A stretch of 64,000 bases of DNA from CAZAPG01 sp964486935. GTDB lineage: Bacteria; Chloroflexota; Anaerolineae; 4572-78; J111. The notes below the pieces were generated by a model. The model saw nothing but the letters and a program-made list of their open reading frames with translations, was not told the origin of the DNA and did not search any database. Shown here in pieces: positions 26,629 through 35,403 of this stretch (positions are counted from its first letter, which is position 1; each line of letters opens with the position of its first letter). Position numbers and translations under genes: made by a program. The stretch spans positions 62,001-126,000 of the forward strand of contig CAZAPG010000004.1 in NCBI GenBank assembly GCA_964486935.1, given 5' to 3'.

Positions 26629-27678
26629 GTGAAGCAGAAAATTATCATTGTCACGCTGATATTATCTGTATGGGGGTTGGTTTTGGCCGGCTGCGCTCAA
26701 ACTGCCGGCCGCCCGGCCACAACTCAAGAAGCGAGCCGGATTGTATTGGGCGCTTACACCACGCCCCGCGAGGCTTACGGCCAGCTTATCCCCATCTTTA
26801 AAGAAGAGTGGAAACAAAAAACCGGCCAGGAAGTAACGTTTGAGGAGTCTTACCTGGGTTCCGGCGCGCAATCGCGGGCCATTGTAGAAGGTTTTGAGGC
26901 CGACATTGCCGCCCTCTCGCTAGAGGCCGATATCACCCGCATTCAAGACGCCGGGCTGATTACCCACAACTGGCAAGATACGCCCACCAATGGCATGGTC
27001 AGTACCTCTATTGTGGTGCTGGGCGTGCGTAAAGGCAACCCCAAAGGCATTAAAGATTGGGCCGACCTGGCCCAACCCGGCCTTGAAATACTAACCCCCA
27101 ATCCCAGAACCAGCGGCGGGGCTATGTGGAATATTCTGGCCCTGTACGGCGCCGCCCGGCGCGGTTTTGTAGAAGGCGTGCCCAAGGGCGATGAAGCAGC
27201 CGCCCAGCAGTTTTTGCAGGCGGTTGTTAAAAATATAACCGTTATGGATAAAGGCGCGCGCGATAGCATTACCAACTATGAAAAAGGCGTGGGTGATGTC
27301 ATCATCACCTATGAAAATGAAATTCTGGTGGGCCGCCAAAGCGGGCAGGATTATGAGTACATCATTCCCCGCTCCACCATTCTTATTGAAAACCCCGTTG
27401 CCGTTATTGACGCCCACGTAGACAGGCATGGCAATCGGCAGGTGGCCCAGGCTTTTGTGGACTTTCTGCTGACCCGCCGGGCGCAGGAAATTTTTGCCCA
27501 ATATGGCCTGCGCTCCGTAGACCTGGACGTGGCCAAGGCGACCGCCGGCCAGTACCCGCCGGTAGAAGACCTGTTCACCATCGAGGAATTTGGCGGCTGG
27601 TCCAAAGCCACGCCGGAATTTTTTGGCGATGACGGCCTCTTTACCGAGGCCATGATCCAGGTGCAACGCGGCTCATGA
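26629..27678 (+). CDS. Sulfate ABC transporter substrate-binding lipoprotein
   Basis: Three in-frame GTGs (26611, 26620, 26629) are possible. GAAAGGG at 26614-26620 gives good spacing to GTG 26629, making 349 residues beginning MKQKIIIVTLILSVWG with lipobox VLAGC. The mature part shows YLGSGAQSRAI, ADIAALSLEADITRI, SIVVLGVRKGNPKGIKDW and TPNPRTSGGAMWNILA, which are hallmarks of the Sbp/CysP sulfate-binding family. It delivers sulfate or thiosulfate to the CysTW channel. Its stop overlaps cysT by four bases. Confidence 0.9.
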   Translation: MKQKIIIVTLILSVWGLVLAGCAQTAGRPATTQEASRIVLGAYTTPREAYGQLIPIFKEEWKQKTGQEVTFEESYLGSGAQSRAIVEGFEADIAALSLEADITRIQDAGLITHNWQDTPTNGMVSTSIVVLGVRKGNPKGIKDWADLAQPGLEILTPNPRTSGGAMWNILALYGAARRGFVEGVPKGDEAAAQQFLQAVVKNITVMDKGARDSITNYEKGVGDVIITYENEILVGRQSGQDYEYIIPRSTILIENPVAVIDAHVDRHGNRQVAQAFVDFLLTRRAQEIFAQYGLRSVDLDVAKATAGQYPPVEDLFTIEEFGGWSKATPEFFGDDGLFTEAMIQVQRGS

Positions 27679-28526
27679 GCGCCATCTCAACCCTGCTGCC
27701 CAAACAACAAAAAGCCGGCCCCCTTAACCGGGGCCACTGGAGCTTACGCAGCGTGGCCTTAACCTACCTGGCCGTGATGATTGTCATCCCTCTGCTGGTT
27801 ATTTTTAGGGATGGGCTGCAAAACGGATTGGCCGGCCTGTGGCAAACCATTTCAATGCCGGTGGCCTGGCACGCCTTAAAACTTACCTTGTGGACCGCCG
27901 CCGTAATGGTGGTAATCAACACCGTTATGGGCGCCCTAACCGCCTACGTGCTGGTCCGTTATGAATTTCCGGCCAAAGTTCTGCTCAACGCCATAATAGA
28001 TTTGCCCCTGGCCATCCCCACCCTGGTTACGGGGGTGATGCTGGTGGTGCTATACGGACCGCAGCAAGCGGTAGGAGCCTGGTTAAATAACGAGCTGGGG
28101 CTGCGCATTATTTTTGCCCCGCCCGGCATTATTCTGGCGCTGCTGTTTATTACCTTTCCTTTTGTGGTGCGGGCGGTGCAGCCGGTGCTGCTGGGGCTGG
28201 ATAAAGAGCAAGAGCAGGCCGCCGCCACCCTTGGCGCCGGAGTGTGGACCATCTTCCGGCGTATTACCCTGCCGGCCCTGGCCCTGCCAATGACTACCGG
28301 CGCGCTGTTGAGCTTTGCCCGGGCCATCGGCGAATTTGGCTCTATTATTATTGTGGCCGGCAATATTCCCCTTTACAGCCAAACGGCGGCGGTATATGTA
28401 TTTGGCGAAGTCGAGTCGGAAAACCGAATTGGGGCCAGCGCCATGTCTATTGTGATGCTGGCCATTGCCTTTGGCTTGATGCTGCTGGTAGACCGCTTGC
28501 AGCGGCGTCGGGAAAAAGAAAGATAA
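27675..28526 (+). CDS. cysT: Sulfate ABC transporter permease CysT
   Basis: The 283-residue protein has six predicted membrane helices. The cytoplasmic EAA-type loop EQEQAAATLGAGVWTIFRRI contacts the ATPase. LPLAIPTLVTGVML is typical of the CysT subunit. It overlaps the binding-protein gene by ATGA and lies five bases before cysW, so the transporter is one operon. Confidence 0.92.
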   Translation: MSAISTLLPKQQKAGPLNRGHWSLRSVALTYLAVMIVIPLLVIFRDGLQNGLAGLWQTISMPVAWHALKLTLWTAAVMVVINTVMGALTAYVLVRYEFPAKVLLNAIIDLPLAIPTLVTGVMLVVLYGPQQAVGAWLNNELGLRIIFAPPGIILALLFITFPFVVRAVQPVLLGLDKEQEQAAATLGAGVWTIFRRITLPALALPMTTGALLSFARAIGEFGSIIIVAGNIPLYSQTAAVYVFGEVESENRIGASAMSIVMLAIAFGLMLLVDRLQRRREKER

Positions 28527-28531
28527 CGGCG

Positions 28532-29383
28532 ATGAAAAGCATGACCGGTTCCACCGCAACCGTATTGCCGCGGCCAGCCTTCAAAGCCGATGTCTGGCGG
28601 CGCAGATTGCTGATTGCCATTGTTATGGGCTACGTTGGCGCTTTGATTATTGCGCCGTTGGCGGCGTTAATGGCCGGCGCGTTTGAGCAGGGGCTGGGCG
28701 CAATTGTTTGGGCGCTGGGCCAACCAGATGTTGTTGACGGTTTTGCGCTCACCCTTTTTATCTGCATGGTGGCTGTTTTGGTGCATACGGTTTTTGGCAC
28801 AATTGTGGCCTGGGTGCTGGTGCGCTGCCGGTTTCCGGGGCAGCGGCTGGTAAATGGTTTAATCGACCTGCCTTTTGCCGTTTCTCCGGTGGTGGTGGGC
28901 TACATGCTGTTGCTGCTGTTTGGCCGTAACGGGCTGCTGGCCCCGCTGCTGGCGGCGCTTGATATTAAAGTTGCCTTTGCCCTGCCCGGTATGATTTTGG
29001 CAACCCTGTTTGTAACCTTGCCCTTTATGGTCCGCGAGTTAATGCCCGTGCTGGAATCATTTGGCGTTGAGCAAGAGCAAGCCGCGGCCACCCTTGGGGC
29101 AAACGGCTGGCAGACATTCTGGCTGGTTACATTTCCGGCGTTGCGCTGGGGGTTTATTTACGGCGTGGTGTTGACTTTTGCCCGCGCCCTGGGCGAGTTT
29201 GGGGCGGTGCTGGTAATTGGTGGCGGTATTCAGGGCCGCACCGAAACCGCCACCCTTTACATCTTTCGGGCGCTCGAAGAGCGCCAATACGTTGGCGCGT
29301 ATAGCGCCGCGCTGGTGCTGGGGCTTTTCTCGTTGATACTGGTGATTGGGGCCGACCTGTTGCGCCGTAAAGAGAAAAGTTGA
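28532..29383 (+). CDS. cysW: Sulfate ABC transporter permease CysW
   Basis: The frame is open from 28244 inside cysT, but ATG 28532, five bases after the cysT stop, is the start (283 residues). Six membrane helices, LPFAVSPVVVGYMLL and the EAA loop EQEQAAATLGANGWQTFWLV identify the partner permease of CysT. It closes the operon. An alternative start ATG 28541 would remove three residues. Confidence 0.92.
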   Translation: MKSMTGSTATVLPRPAFKADVWRRRLLIAIVMGYVGALIIAPLAALMAGAFEQGLGAIVWALGQPDVVDGFALTLFICMVAVLVHTVFGTIVAWVLVRCRFPGQRLVNGLIDLPFAVSPVVVGYMLLLLFGRNGLLAPLLAALDIKVAFALPGMILATLFVTLPFMVRELMPVLESFGVEQEQAAATLGANGWQTFWLVTFPALRWGFIYGVVLTFARALGEFGAVLVIGGGIQGRTETATLYIFRALEERQYVGAYSAALVLGLFSLILVIGADLLRRKEKS

Positions 29384-29394
29384 GCCGGCCCGGT

Positions 29395-29430
29395 GAGCTA
29401 AAAAATAGAAAACCCCCGCGGCCTGGGGGT
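29395..29430 (-). terminator. Terminator of the tRNA-Thr gene, hairpin usable from both sides
   Basis: ACCCCC (29412-29417) pairs with GGGGGT (29425-29430). Read on the minus strand, the hairpin is followed by TTTTCTATTTTTT, so it terminates the tRNA. The cys operon enters the same hairpin from the other side but lacks a T-tract. Confidence 0.6.
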
Positions 29431-29466
29431 CAAGCAGAGCCGGCAGGGGGTGGGGCGTAAAATAAA

Positions 29467-29540
29467 AGCCTCCGGTCGGATTCGAACCGACGACCATCCG
29501 CTTACAAGGCGGGCGCTCTGGCCGACTGAGCTACGGAGGC
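29467..29540 (-). tRNA. tRNA-Thr (TGT anticodon)
   Basis: The minus strand folds as a cloverleaf. The acceptor GCCTCCG (29540-29534) pairs with CGGAGGC (29474-29468). The D arm is GCTC...GAGC. The anticodon loop CTTGTAA has anticodon TGT. The T arm is GTCGG-TTCGAAT-CCGAC. The lowest anticodon-stem pair is C-A. CCA is not encoded. The 74-base span includes the discriminator. Confidence 0.92.
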
Positions 29541-29605
29541 GGGTTCAATGGGTAATTAACAATTATAGCGAGTTATTGGTTATTGGCAAAATCAGTGGGA
29601 AAGGG

Positions 29606-30775
29606 TCAACCCATTACCGGCTCAACCTGGCCCAAAATTTGGCGGTAAACCTCTACCGTGTTGCGGGCAATAGCCGCCTGGGTGTAATGCTCGGTAACAC
29701 GCTGACGCCCTTTTTGGCGCAAATCTTCGCGGTACTGCGCCTCGTCAAGAAGTTGCTGCAAGTGGGTTTGCAACTCTTCTACATTGCCCTCGGCAAAGGT
29801 GAGGCCGGCCTCGCCGATAACTTCGGGGATAGCGCCGGTGCGCGCGCCGATGGTAATGACATCGCAGGCCATCGCTTCAATTAACACCCGGCCAAATTGT
29901 TCTTTCCAGTTGGGGCGGCTGATAGAAGGCAAAACCAGCACATCCAGCCCGCTAAAGTAGTGGGGCAAATGGCTGGAGGGCATTTTTTGGTCAAAGGTTA
30001 CTCTGGGGGCAATACCCAACCATTGGGCCACCTGCTCCAGCCGTTTACGGTCGGGGCCGTCGCCCAAAATTTGCATACTCCAGGGGCCAACCAGCTTGCT
30101 GGCCGCGTGCAGCAAAATTTCAACCCCTTTTTCTTCGACCAGCCGGCCCACGTAGCCAATGACCATGGCCGGCTGGGTGGGCTGGCGCGACTGCCGTCGC
30201 CTGAAAATACTGGCTTTGCTCTGTTTGGTGACGCGCCGGCGGCGGTAATAGATGGCCGGGTCAACCCCAAACTGCGGAATCAAATGAATGGGGCCGCCAT
30301 AGCCTTTGCGCTCCCACACCTGGGCGGCCTCGCTGTTGCCTACCAGCAGCGCGTCGAGCCGGTTGAGCACATATTGTTCCATCCAGCTAAAGGGGGGCGG
30401 GTAGCGCCGGTACAGATTTTGCCAGCTAAAGGCCACCGCGCGCGCGCCAATCCAGCGGGCCAGCCGCATGGCCTGAAACGTAGCCAGGTTATACGGCTCC
30501 TCGTCGATGTGAAAAATATCGGGCCGAACATCGCGGATAATTTTTCTCAACCCCGGATAGAAATGCAGATGAAAATTGCCGTTAAAAACAATGTTAGAGA
30601 CAATCATCCGGTAGCCGGCGGTATGCACTTTTTCCAGGCGCATGGGTCCATGCGGGTCATCCCACGAGGGCGGCACCACTACGGTTAAATCAACGCCGGC
30701 AAGAGCGGCCATTTCCTCTAATTTTTTTTGATACGCGCCCACAATGCAGGCTTTGGAAAGCATGAGTATTTTCAT
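29606..30775 (-). CDS. Glycosyltransferase, GT4 family
   Basis: The 389-residue protein has the GT-B layout: N-terminal MKILMLSKACIVGAYQKKLE, an RPDIFHIDEEPYN segment, then IGYVGRLVEEKGVEILLHA and LPSISRPNWKEQFGRVLIEA. The last of these carries the GT4 donor site with E-x7-E spacing. It overlaps the upstream minus-strand glycosyltransferase by four bases (ATGA), so the pair is one operon. It probably builds a glycolipid or capsule separate from the 5-15 kb locus. Confidence 0.85.
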   Translation of the reverse strand: MKILMLSKACIVGAYQKKLEEMAALAGVDLTVVVPPSWDDPHGPMRLEKVHTAGYRMIVSNIVFNGNFHLHFYPGLRKIIRDVRPDIFHIDEEPYNLATFQAMRLARWIGARAVAFSWQNLYRRYPPPFSWMEQYVLNRLDALLVGNSEAAQVWERKGYGGPIHLIPQFGVDPAIYYRRRRVTKQSKASIFRRRQSRQPTQPAMVIGYVGRLVEEKGVEILLHAASKLVGPWSMQILGDGPDRKRLEQVAQWLGIAPRVTFDQKMPSSHLPHYFSGLDVLVLPSISRPNWKEQFGRVLIEAMACDVITIGARTGAIPEVIGEAGLTFAEGNVEELQTHLQQLLDEAQYREDLRQKGRQRVTEHYTQAAIARNTVEVYRQILGQVEPVMG

Positions 30776-31944
30776 TTTGCTACTGCATCTCTGTACGCCT
30801 GTAACGTTTCCACTGCTGTTTTTGCCCAGCTAAATTTTTCAACCTGATTAAAGCCGCGCTCAATCATTTCATCGTTTGAGTTTTCCTCAGTGCACAGGCG
30901 CAGAATGGGCGCGGCAATGTGTTTGGTATCGCCGGGGTCTAGCTGAAAGGCCGCCGGCCCGGCCAGCTCTGGAATAGAGGCGGCATTGGTGGTAACTACC
31001 GGCGTGCCGCAGGCCATGGCCTCAAGCACCGGCAGGCCAAAGCCCTCGTAGCGCGAGGGGTAAACAAACACCGTGGCCGCCGCATAGAGCAGCGGCAAAT
31101 CGGCCTCGTCAATCCAGCCGGGGGTGACAATGTACTGCTCTATCTTTAGCCGGCGGGCAATCCGCAGCGGGTCGGGAAACAGCGGCGAATCTTCAACGGG
31201 TAGCTGCCCGGCCAGCACCAGCGGAAAGGCGTCCTTCAAAGTTGAGCTAACCCAGGTATAGGCGTGCAGCAACGCGCTGACGTTTTTGCGGGCATCGTAG
31301 CCGCCCAGGTAAAGCACAAAATTTTCCGGCAGGCTGTACTTTTTTTTGATGTCGATAATTTGCTGCCAGGTTTGGGCCGGCCGGTAATGCGGGGCCGGGG
31401 CCAGGTAGACCACCCGCACCTGCGAGTCGGGCACGCCCAGCCTGTCTAAAATATCTTGCTTGCTGGCCTGCGAGTCGGCCAGAATTATTTTGGCCTGGAG
31501 CGCGGCGGCGGCCACCAGCGAGGTGTAAAGCCGCACCCGCCAATCCCCGCGATATTCGGGCAGAACCATAGGAATCAAATCGTGAATGGTGACCAGCGTG
31601 GGCACGCTGGGCGATAGCGGCGAGCCAAAATAGGGCACGTGGGCCAAATCGACCCCCAGTTTTTTGCAGGCGCGGGGAAAGGTGATTTGCTCAAACCAGA
31701 CCTTGGCCAGATTTGACGACTGGTTGGACAGCGGCGTAGGAGCCACCTGAAATTTTAGGTTATATTTTTGCGCCAGTTCAACGGTGGCCTGTTGTGCCGC
31801 TGTTTTGTCAAATGGTTTGGGCGAAACCAGGGTGATGCTCAGACTGTCATCGACCTGAAACAGGGCGGGCAGCAGGTACTTTAAATACTGGCCGCTGCCC
31901 ACCGAGGGCTTATCCCAAAACCAGGCATTTATGGCAATGTTCAA
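30772..31944 (-). CDS. Glycosyltransferase, GT4 family (mannosyltransferase-like)
   Basis: The 390-residue protein starts at TTG 31944, preceded by GAGAG; no ATG lies near. The motifs VGSGQYLKYLLPAL, VPTLVTIHDLIPMVLPEY, FVLYLGGYDARKNVSALL and PSRYEGFGLPVLEAMACG are typical of GT4 alpha-mannosyl/rhamnosyltransferases, with the last stretch holding the E-x7-E donor site. It is the first gene of a two-gene minus-strand operon with the GT4 that follows. Confidence 0.87.
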   Translation of the reverse strand: MNIAINAWFWDKPSVGSGQYLKYLLPALFQVDDSLSITLVSPKPFDKTAAQQATVELAQKYNLKFQVAPTPLSNQSSNLAKVWFEQITFPRACKKLGVDLAHVPYFGSPLSPSVPTLVTIHDLIPMVLPEYRGDWRVRLYTSLVAAAALQAKIILADSQASKQDILDRLGVPDSQVRVVYLAPAPHYRPAQTWQQIIDIKKKYSLPENFVLYLGGYDARKNVSALLHAYTWVSSTLKDAFPLVLAGQLPVEDSPLFPDPLRIARRLKIEQYIVTPGWIDEADLPLLYAAATVFVYPSRYEGFGLPVLEAMACGTPVVTTNAASIPELAGPAAFQLDPGDTKHIAAPILRLCTEENSNDEMIERGFNQVEKFSWAKTAVETLQAYRDAVAK

Positions 31945-32041
31945 GGCATAACTCTCTGGAAGATGTCGGTTTACAGACGAGCTATTATAATGCGCCTGCA
32001 GGCTATGAGCAAAGCGCGCAGCAGTAGCGTTGCGGCATTCC

Positions 32042-32674
32042 TCATCGAATATCTTGCGCCCATGCGCCCACGCTAAAGAGCGCCTTTGGCGGGATTGCCA
32101 GCGGCTCTGCCAGCCGGGCGGTCAGGCGGCCAGGCTGTCCGCTGCTCACAAATTCAACTTTGAGCGGCAGGCCGGTTTCAAGCTCTTGCCACAGGGTCAG
32201 GGTGTCGCCATTGGCGTAGATTAGTTTTATCTGTTGCGCCGGGCGATAGTTGACCTGCGCCGATGTTTGGCTGGCCGATTGGGCGGGGGTGTGGATGAGA
32301 CGTTCAACCAGGGCAAAAGCCTCGGTAACGGGCGAGAGGCCGGGCCGGGGCGCCGGCTCAAATGAGTCTGGCGGAAAAAGCCGGTTGTACTGCCAGGCGG
32401 TTTGGCCATCAAACACCAGGGTTTGGCCCAGCAGCGCCGGCGCTGAAGCCTCCAGAATTTCGTGGCGGTAGCGGTTGCCGGCCTGCCAGCTTTCAACCAC
32501 AATGGAGCCGCTTACCGGCGCGGCCTGCCACTCCAGTTCCCACACGTTATGCCGGTCGGACTGCCAGGCGGCAATGGCTGCCTGTTGCGCTACAGCGGGA
32601 TTTACCGGGGCCGGCGCAGCGCAGGCTGTTGCCCAAAATATAAAATTGAGCGCAATAACAATTTTAATCCACAC
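32042..32674 (-). CDS. LolA/MucB-like outer-surface lipoprotein
   Basis: The 210-residue protein starts at GTG 32674. It begins with a short signal and a lipobox-like ATAC at about residue 18. The body (GSIVVESWQAGNRYRHEI, LVFDGQTAWQYNR, IKLIYANGDTLTLWQELETG) has the extended beta-sheet pattern of LolA or MucB/RseB-type lipid-binding folds. The N-terminal two thirds and the upstream region are duplicated nearly exactly at 42694-43150. A -10-like TATAAT lies within the shared upstream region on this strand. Confidence 0.6.
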   Translation of the reverse strand: MWIKIVIALNFIFWATACAAPAPVNPAVAQQAAIAAWQSDRHNVWELEWQAAPVSGSIVVESWQAGNRYRHEILEASAPALLGQTLVFDGQTAWQYNRLFPPDSFEPAPRPGLSPVTEAFALVERLIHTPAQSASQTSAQVNYRPAQQIKLIYANGDTLTLWQELETGLPLKVEFVSSGQPGRLTARLAEPLAIPPKALFSVGAWAQDIR

Positions 32675-32727
32675 AGCCTTAAATTATATCAGTTCCTTGA
32701 GTTACTCACCAGTAGCCAGTTGTATGC
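32271..32727. repeat. 457-bp direct repeat, left copy (island boundary)
   Basis: This copy matches 42694-43150 at a constant offset of 10423. The one difference I see is G32719 against C43142. Translated segments of the two copies agree throughout. It covers the first roughly 135 codons of the LolA-like gene and its upstream region. Sequence diverges abruptly at 32728. Confidence 0.92.
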
Positions 32728-32924
32728 AGGAGTATTTCAATTTTGGGGAGAATATGTCGCTTTGAGCGAGGCGCGAGCGAGGAGTCCTTTGCAAGAGCTG
32801 TTCTGAGAGATTCTTCACGTCGCTGCGTTCGTTAGGAATGGCATACGGAAATTTGCCCCAAACTAAACTGCGTAACCTCTAAACATTTATATCTTTTCAG
32901 ACCCTTTCAAGCTATAATTATAAT

Positions 32925-33764
32925 ATGAAGCCATTACTCCAGGCCCTAAATAATAACCTGGCCGACCAACTCGAGGCATCCCAGGCGTTGATTGCCGGGC
33001 TGGAAGCGCATCTGGGCCAACTCATCGACCAACTGTTGGTCGCTAACGCCAGCCTGGAACGTGAAATTGCAGATCGCAGAGGCACAGAAGACGAGTTTCG
33101 CCGCTCGACCGAGCAGTTGCGCGAGCTATCCGCCCGTTTACAGTCCGTTAGAGAGGAGGAGCGCACCCGTATCGCCCGCGAGATCCACGACGAACTGGGG
33201 CAGGCTTTAACCGGCCTAAAAATGGATGTAGCCTGGCTACAAAAGCATTTGGATGAACAGCAGCCGGCCCTGTTGGAAAAAACGCAAGCGATGTCAGACC
33301 TGACGGATATTATCGTCCAGGTTGTGCGTCGCATCGCAACTGAGTTACGGCCGGGCATTCTAGACCTTAGTCTGGTGGCCACCCTTGAATGGCAGCTTCA
33401 GGAATTTCAAACGCGCTCAGGCATTAAGGGTAAACTCATCAACACCCCGGAGGAGACGACCATAGACTCTGACGGGGCCACAACGATCTTTCGCATTTTT
33501 CAAGAGATTCTCACCAACGTGGCCCGGCACGCTCAGGCTACCCAAATTGAGGTAAGCGTAGAGGAAAACGCCTCATTTCTGACCCTCCGGGTGCAGGATA
33601 ATGGGCGAGGTATTACCCAAAGCGAGATCCACAGCCCCAAATCAATTGGCCTGCTAGGAATGCAAGAGCGGGCCCGGCTGCGCGAAGGTGAGGTTCGGTT
33701 TGAGGGGACTCCGGGCCAAGGCACTACCGTCACCGTCCGGATGCCGTTAGCAATGAGTAAATAG
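32925..33764 (+). CDS. NarX/DegS-type histidine kinase, soluble
   Basis: The 279-residue protein has no membrane segment. The N-terminal 70 residues look coiled-coil (LEASQALIAGLEAHLGQLI...). The HisKA_3 phosphoacceptor box REEERTRIAREIHDELGQAL carries H88. The ATPase part has FRIFQEILTNVARHA, VQDNGRGI and GLLGMQERARL. This is the NarL-partner kinase class. It is followed 19 bases later by its regulator. It is the first gene of the island; TATAAT at 32911-32916 is so near the ATG that the transcript may have almost no leader. Confidence 0.9.
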   Translation: MKPLLQALNNNLADQLEASQALIAGLEAHLGQLIDQLLVANASLEREIADRRGTEDEFRRSTEQLRELSARLQSVREEERTRIAREIHDELGQALTGLKMDVAWLQKHLDEQQPALLEKTQAMSDLTDIIVQVVRRIATELRPGILDLSLVATLEWQLQEFQTRSGIKGKLINTPEETTIDSDGATTIFRIFQEILTNVARHAQATQIEVSVEENASFLTLRVQDNGRGITQSEIHSPKSIGLLGMQERARLREGEVRFEGTPGQGTTVTVRMPLAMSK

Positions 33765-33783
33765 CGCTTGTACAGGGATAACC

Positions 33784-34416
33784 ATGATTAAAGTACTCAT
33801 CGCCGATGATCACCCAATTGTGCGCCAGGGCCTGCGCCAGATTTTATCGGGAGTTTCCGATATGAGGGTAGCTGGCGAGGCCGTTGACGGGCATGAAACA
33901 TTAGCCCAGGTTCGGGCCGGCGGCTGGGATGTGTTGGTGCTGGACATTACTATGCCCGGACGCAGCGGGTTCGACATTCTCAAAGAACTGAAACACCAAC
34001 AGCCCGACCTGCCGGTGCTGGTGCTCAGTATCCATGCCGAAGAACAATTTGCGGTGCGCGTGTTGAAAGCCGGGGCGTCGGGCTACCTGACCAAAGAAAA
34101 CGCGCCGACTGAACTGATTAAAGCTATTCGCAAAGTTGTGAGCGGTGGAAAGTACATCAGCCGGGGTCTGGCCGAGAGCCTGGCTTTTGGCCTGGATGCG
34201 GACTCTGACCGGCCGCCGCACGAAGCATTGTCTGACCGCGAGTTTCAGGTGATGCAACTGATGGCCGGCGGAAAAACGCTGGCAGAGATTGCCGATGAGC
34301 TATCGTTGAGCGCCAAGACCGTCAGCACCTATCGCACCCGCCTGCTGGAAAAGATGAATCTGAAAACCAATGCCGAGATTATCCGCTACGCCATCGAGCA
34401 CGGGCTGGTCGAATAA
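33784..34416 (+). CDS. NarL/FixJ-family response regulator
   Basis: The 210-residue protein has a receiver with D8-D9 and phospho-acceptor D54 (VLVLDITMPGRSG). Its LuxR-type helix-turn-helix is LSDREFQVMQLMAGGKTLAEIADELSLSAKTVSTYRTRLLEKM in order. It pairs with the kinase immediately upstream. An AGGTAATTACCT dyad 54 bases after its stop, repeated in degenerate form at 37083, is a candidate binding site. Confidence 0.93.
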   Translation: MIKVLIADDHPIVRQGLRQILSGVSDMRVAGEAVDGHETLAQVRAGGWDVLVLDITMPGRSGFDILKELKHQQPDLPVLVLSIHAEEQFAVRVLKAGASGYLTKENAPTELIKAIRKVVSGGKYISRGLAESLAFGLDADSDRPPHEALSDREFQVMQLMAGGKTLAEIADELSLSAKTVSTYRTRLLEKMNLKTNAEIIRYAIEHGLVE

Positions 34417-34462
34417 CCGTCCTTTCCCCTGGGCGACTCCCCCACCTCCCCAATTTTTATCA

Positions 34463-34563
34463 TTTGTAAGGTAATTACCTACAAACGAATCAGCCGAAAC
34501 CCTACCCAAACATCAGGGTTTGCCGACAGTTTTCCAACCCCCAATCGTTTATAATTGTAATAT
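34463..34563 (+). promoter_or_regulatory. Conserved promoter element with AGGTAATTACCT dyad, copy 1
   Basis: The perfect 12-bp palindrome AGGTAATTACCT (34469-34480) is flanked by TTTGTA and ACAAA, extending the dyad with a one-base bulge. CGAATCAGCC, a GACAG box and TATAAT at 34550-34555 follow. The same order of elements recurs at 37083-37183. It sits upstream of the YeaQ-like gene. A NarL-type site is a reasonable guess because the regulator gene is adjacent. Confidence 0.5.
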
Positions 34564-34664
34564 CCCTCTGACAGTAATTATAACTGCGCCCGAAGAGGTC
34601 CTCTGGTACGGCTGCGGTAAAAACGCCGACCTTCAGATTTTAATAATCATTCGTGGAGAGCAAC

Positions 34665-34928
34665 ATGTCAATCAATATCATTCTCTGGATGGTGTTTGGC
34701 GCCCTGGCCGGTTGGATTGCCAACGCCATTATAAAACGTAATAGTCAAATGGGAGCGGTTGCCAACATCTTTGTTGGGATTGCCGGAGCCATTTTTGGCG
34801 GGTTCCTGATGAACCTGCGCGCAAGCGAATCAAGCGGACTCAACCTTTATACGCTACTGGCAGCCGTTTTGAGCGCAGTGATATTGCTCTTTTTAGCAGG
34901 CATGGCCCAGAGCGATGCCACGCTTTAA
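34665..34928 (+). CDS. GlsB/YeaQ/YmgE-family small membrane protein
   Basis: The frame opens at GTG 34653, but ATG 34665 follows GGAG with correct spacing (87 residues). Three hydrophobic segments and the pattern WMVFGALAGWIANAII, GAVANIFVGIAGAIFGGFL match the transglycosylase-associated (GlsB/YeaQ) family. These small envelope proteins are linked to general stress, and their biochemical role is unsettled. It overlaps the open frame of the next gene but ends before that gene's preferred start. Confidence 0.85.
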   Translation: MSINIILWMVFGALAGWIANAIIKRNSQMGAVANIFVGIAGAIFGGFLMNLRASESSGLNLYTLLAAVLSAVILLFLAGMAQSDATL

Positions 34929-34953
34929 AGCGGACAAGGCTCAATATAAAAAT

Positions 34954-35361
34954 ATGCTCCTGACCCGTGAAGACGTTATAAATGTGGTTAAATCTGCGCG
35001 CGATAATGGGGAAACGCCCAACCTGCGCCAGGCCGACCTGTGGTTGGTTGATTTGAACGAAGCCAACCTGCAAGGGGCTGATTTGAGTCAGGCTTACTTA
35101 CGCCGGGCCGGCCTGAGCCAGACCAACCTGCAAGGAAGCGACCTGAGTGAGGCCGATCTAAGTGGGGCTGACCTGCACGGGGCCAATCTCCGCCGGGCAG
35201 AATTAAGCAGGGCCGACCTGCACGGGGCCGACCTGCGCCACGCCGATTTGCGCGAGACTGACTTGGGCGAGGTAAACTTACGCCGGGCGAAATATAATGA
35301 TGATACATTGTGGCCGGTCAATTTTGATCCCGCGCAAGTGGATGCAATTCATATGGAATGA
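34954..35361 (+). CDS. Pentapeptide-repeat protein 1
   Basis: ATG 34954 is chosen because it aligns the N-terminus LLTREDVINVVKSAR with those of the two paralogs at 38581 and 41019 (135 residues). About fifteen A(D/N)LxX pentapeptides follow, predicted to form a right-handed quadrilateral beta-helix. A C-terminal cap, YNDDTLWPVNFDPAQVDAI, is shared by all three. Some members of the fold mimic DNA, but this does not show it here. The upstream frame (from 34915) overlaps the YeaQ gene. Confidence 0.87.
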   Translation: MLLTREDVINVVKSARDNGETPNLRQADLWLVDLNEANLQGADLSQAYLRRAGLSQTNLQGSDLSEADLSGADLHGANLRRAELSRADLHGADLRHADLRETDLGEVNLRRAKYNDDTLWPVNFDPAQVDAIHME

Positions 35362-35403
35362 CCATTGGCCATGACCAGCCCTATTTTTTAAAAGGGGATA
35401 ATC

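Noticed and set aside
29897..30688. 263-residue plus-strand frame opposite the GT4 gene
   Set aside because: Mirror of a well-supported glycosyltransferase.
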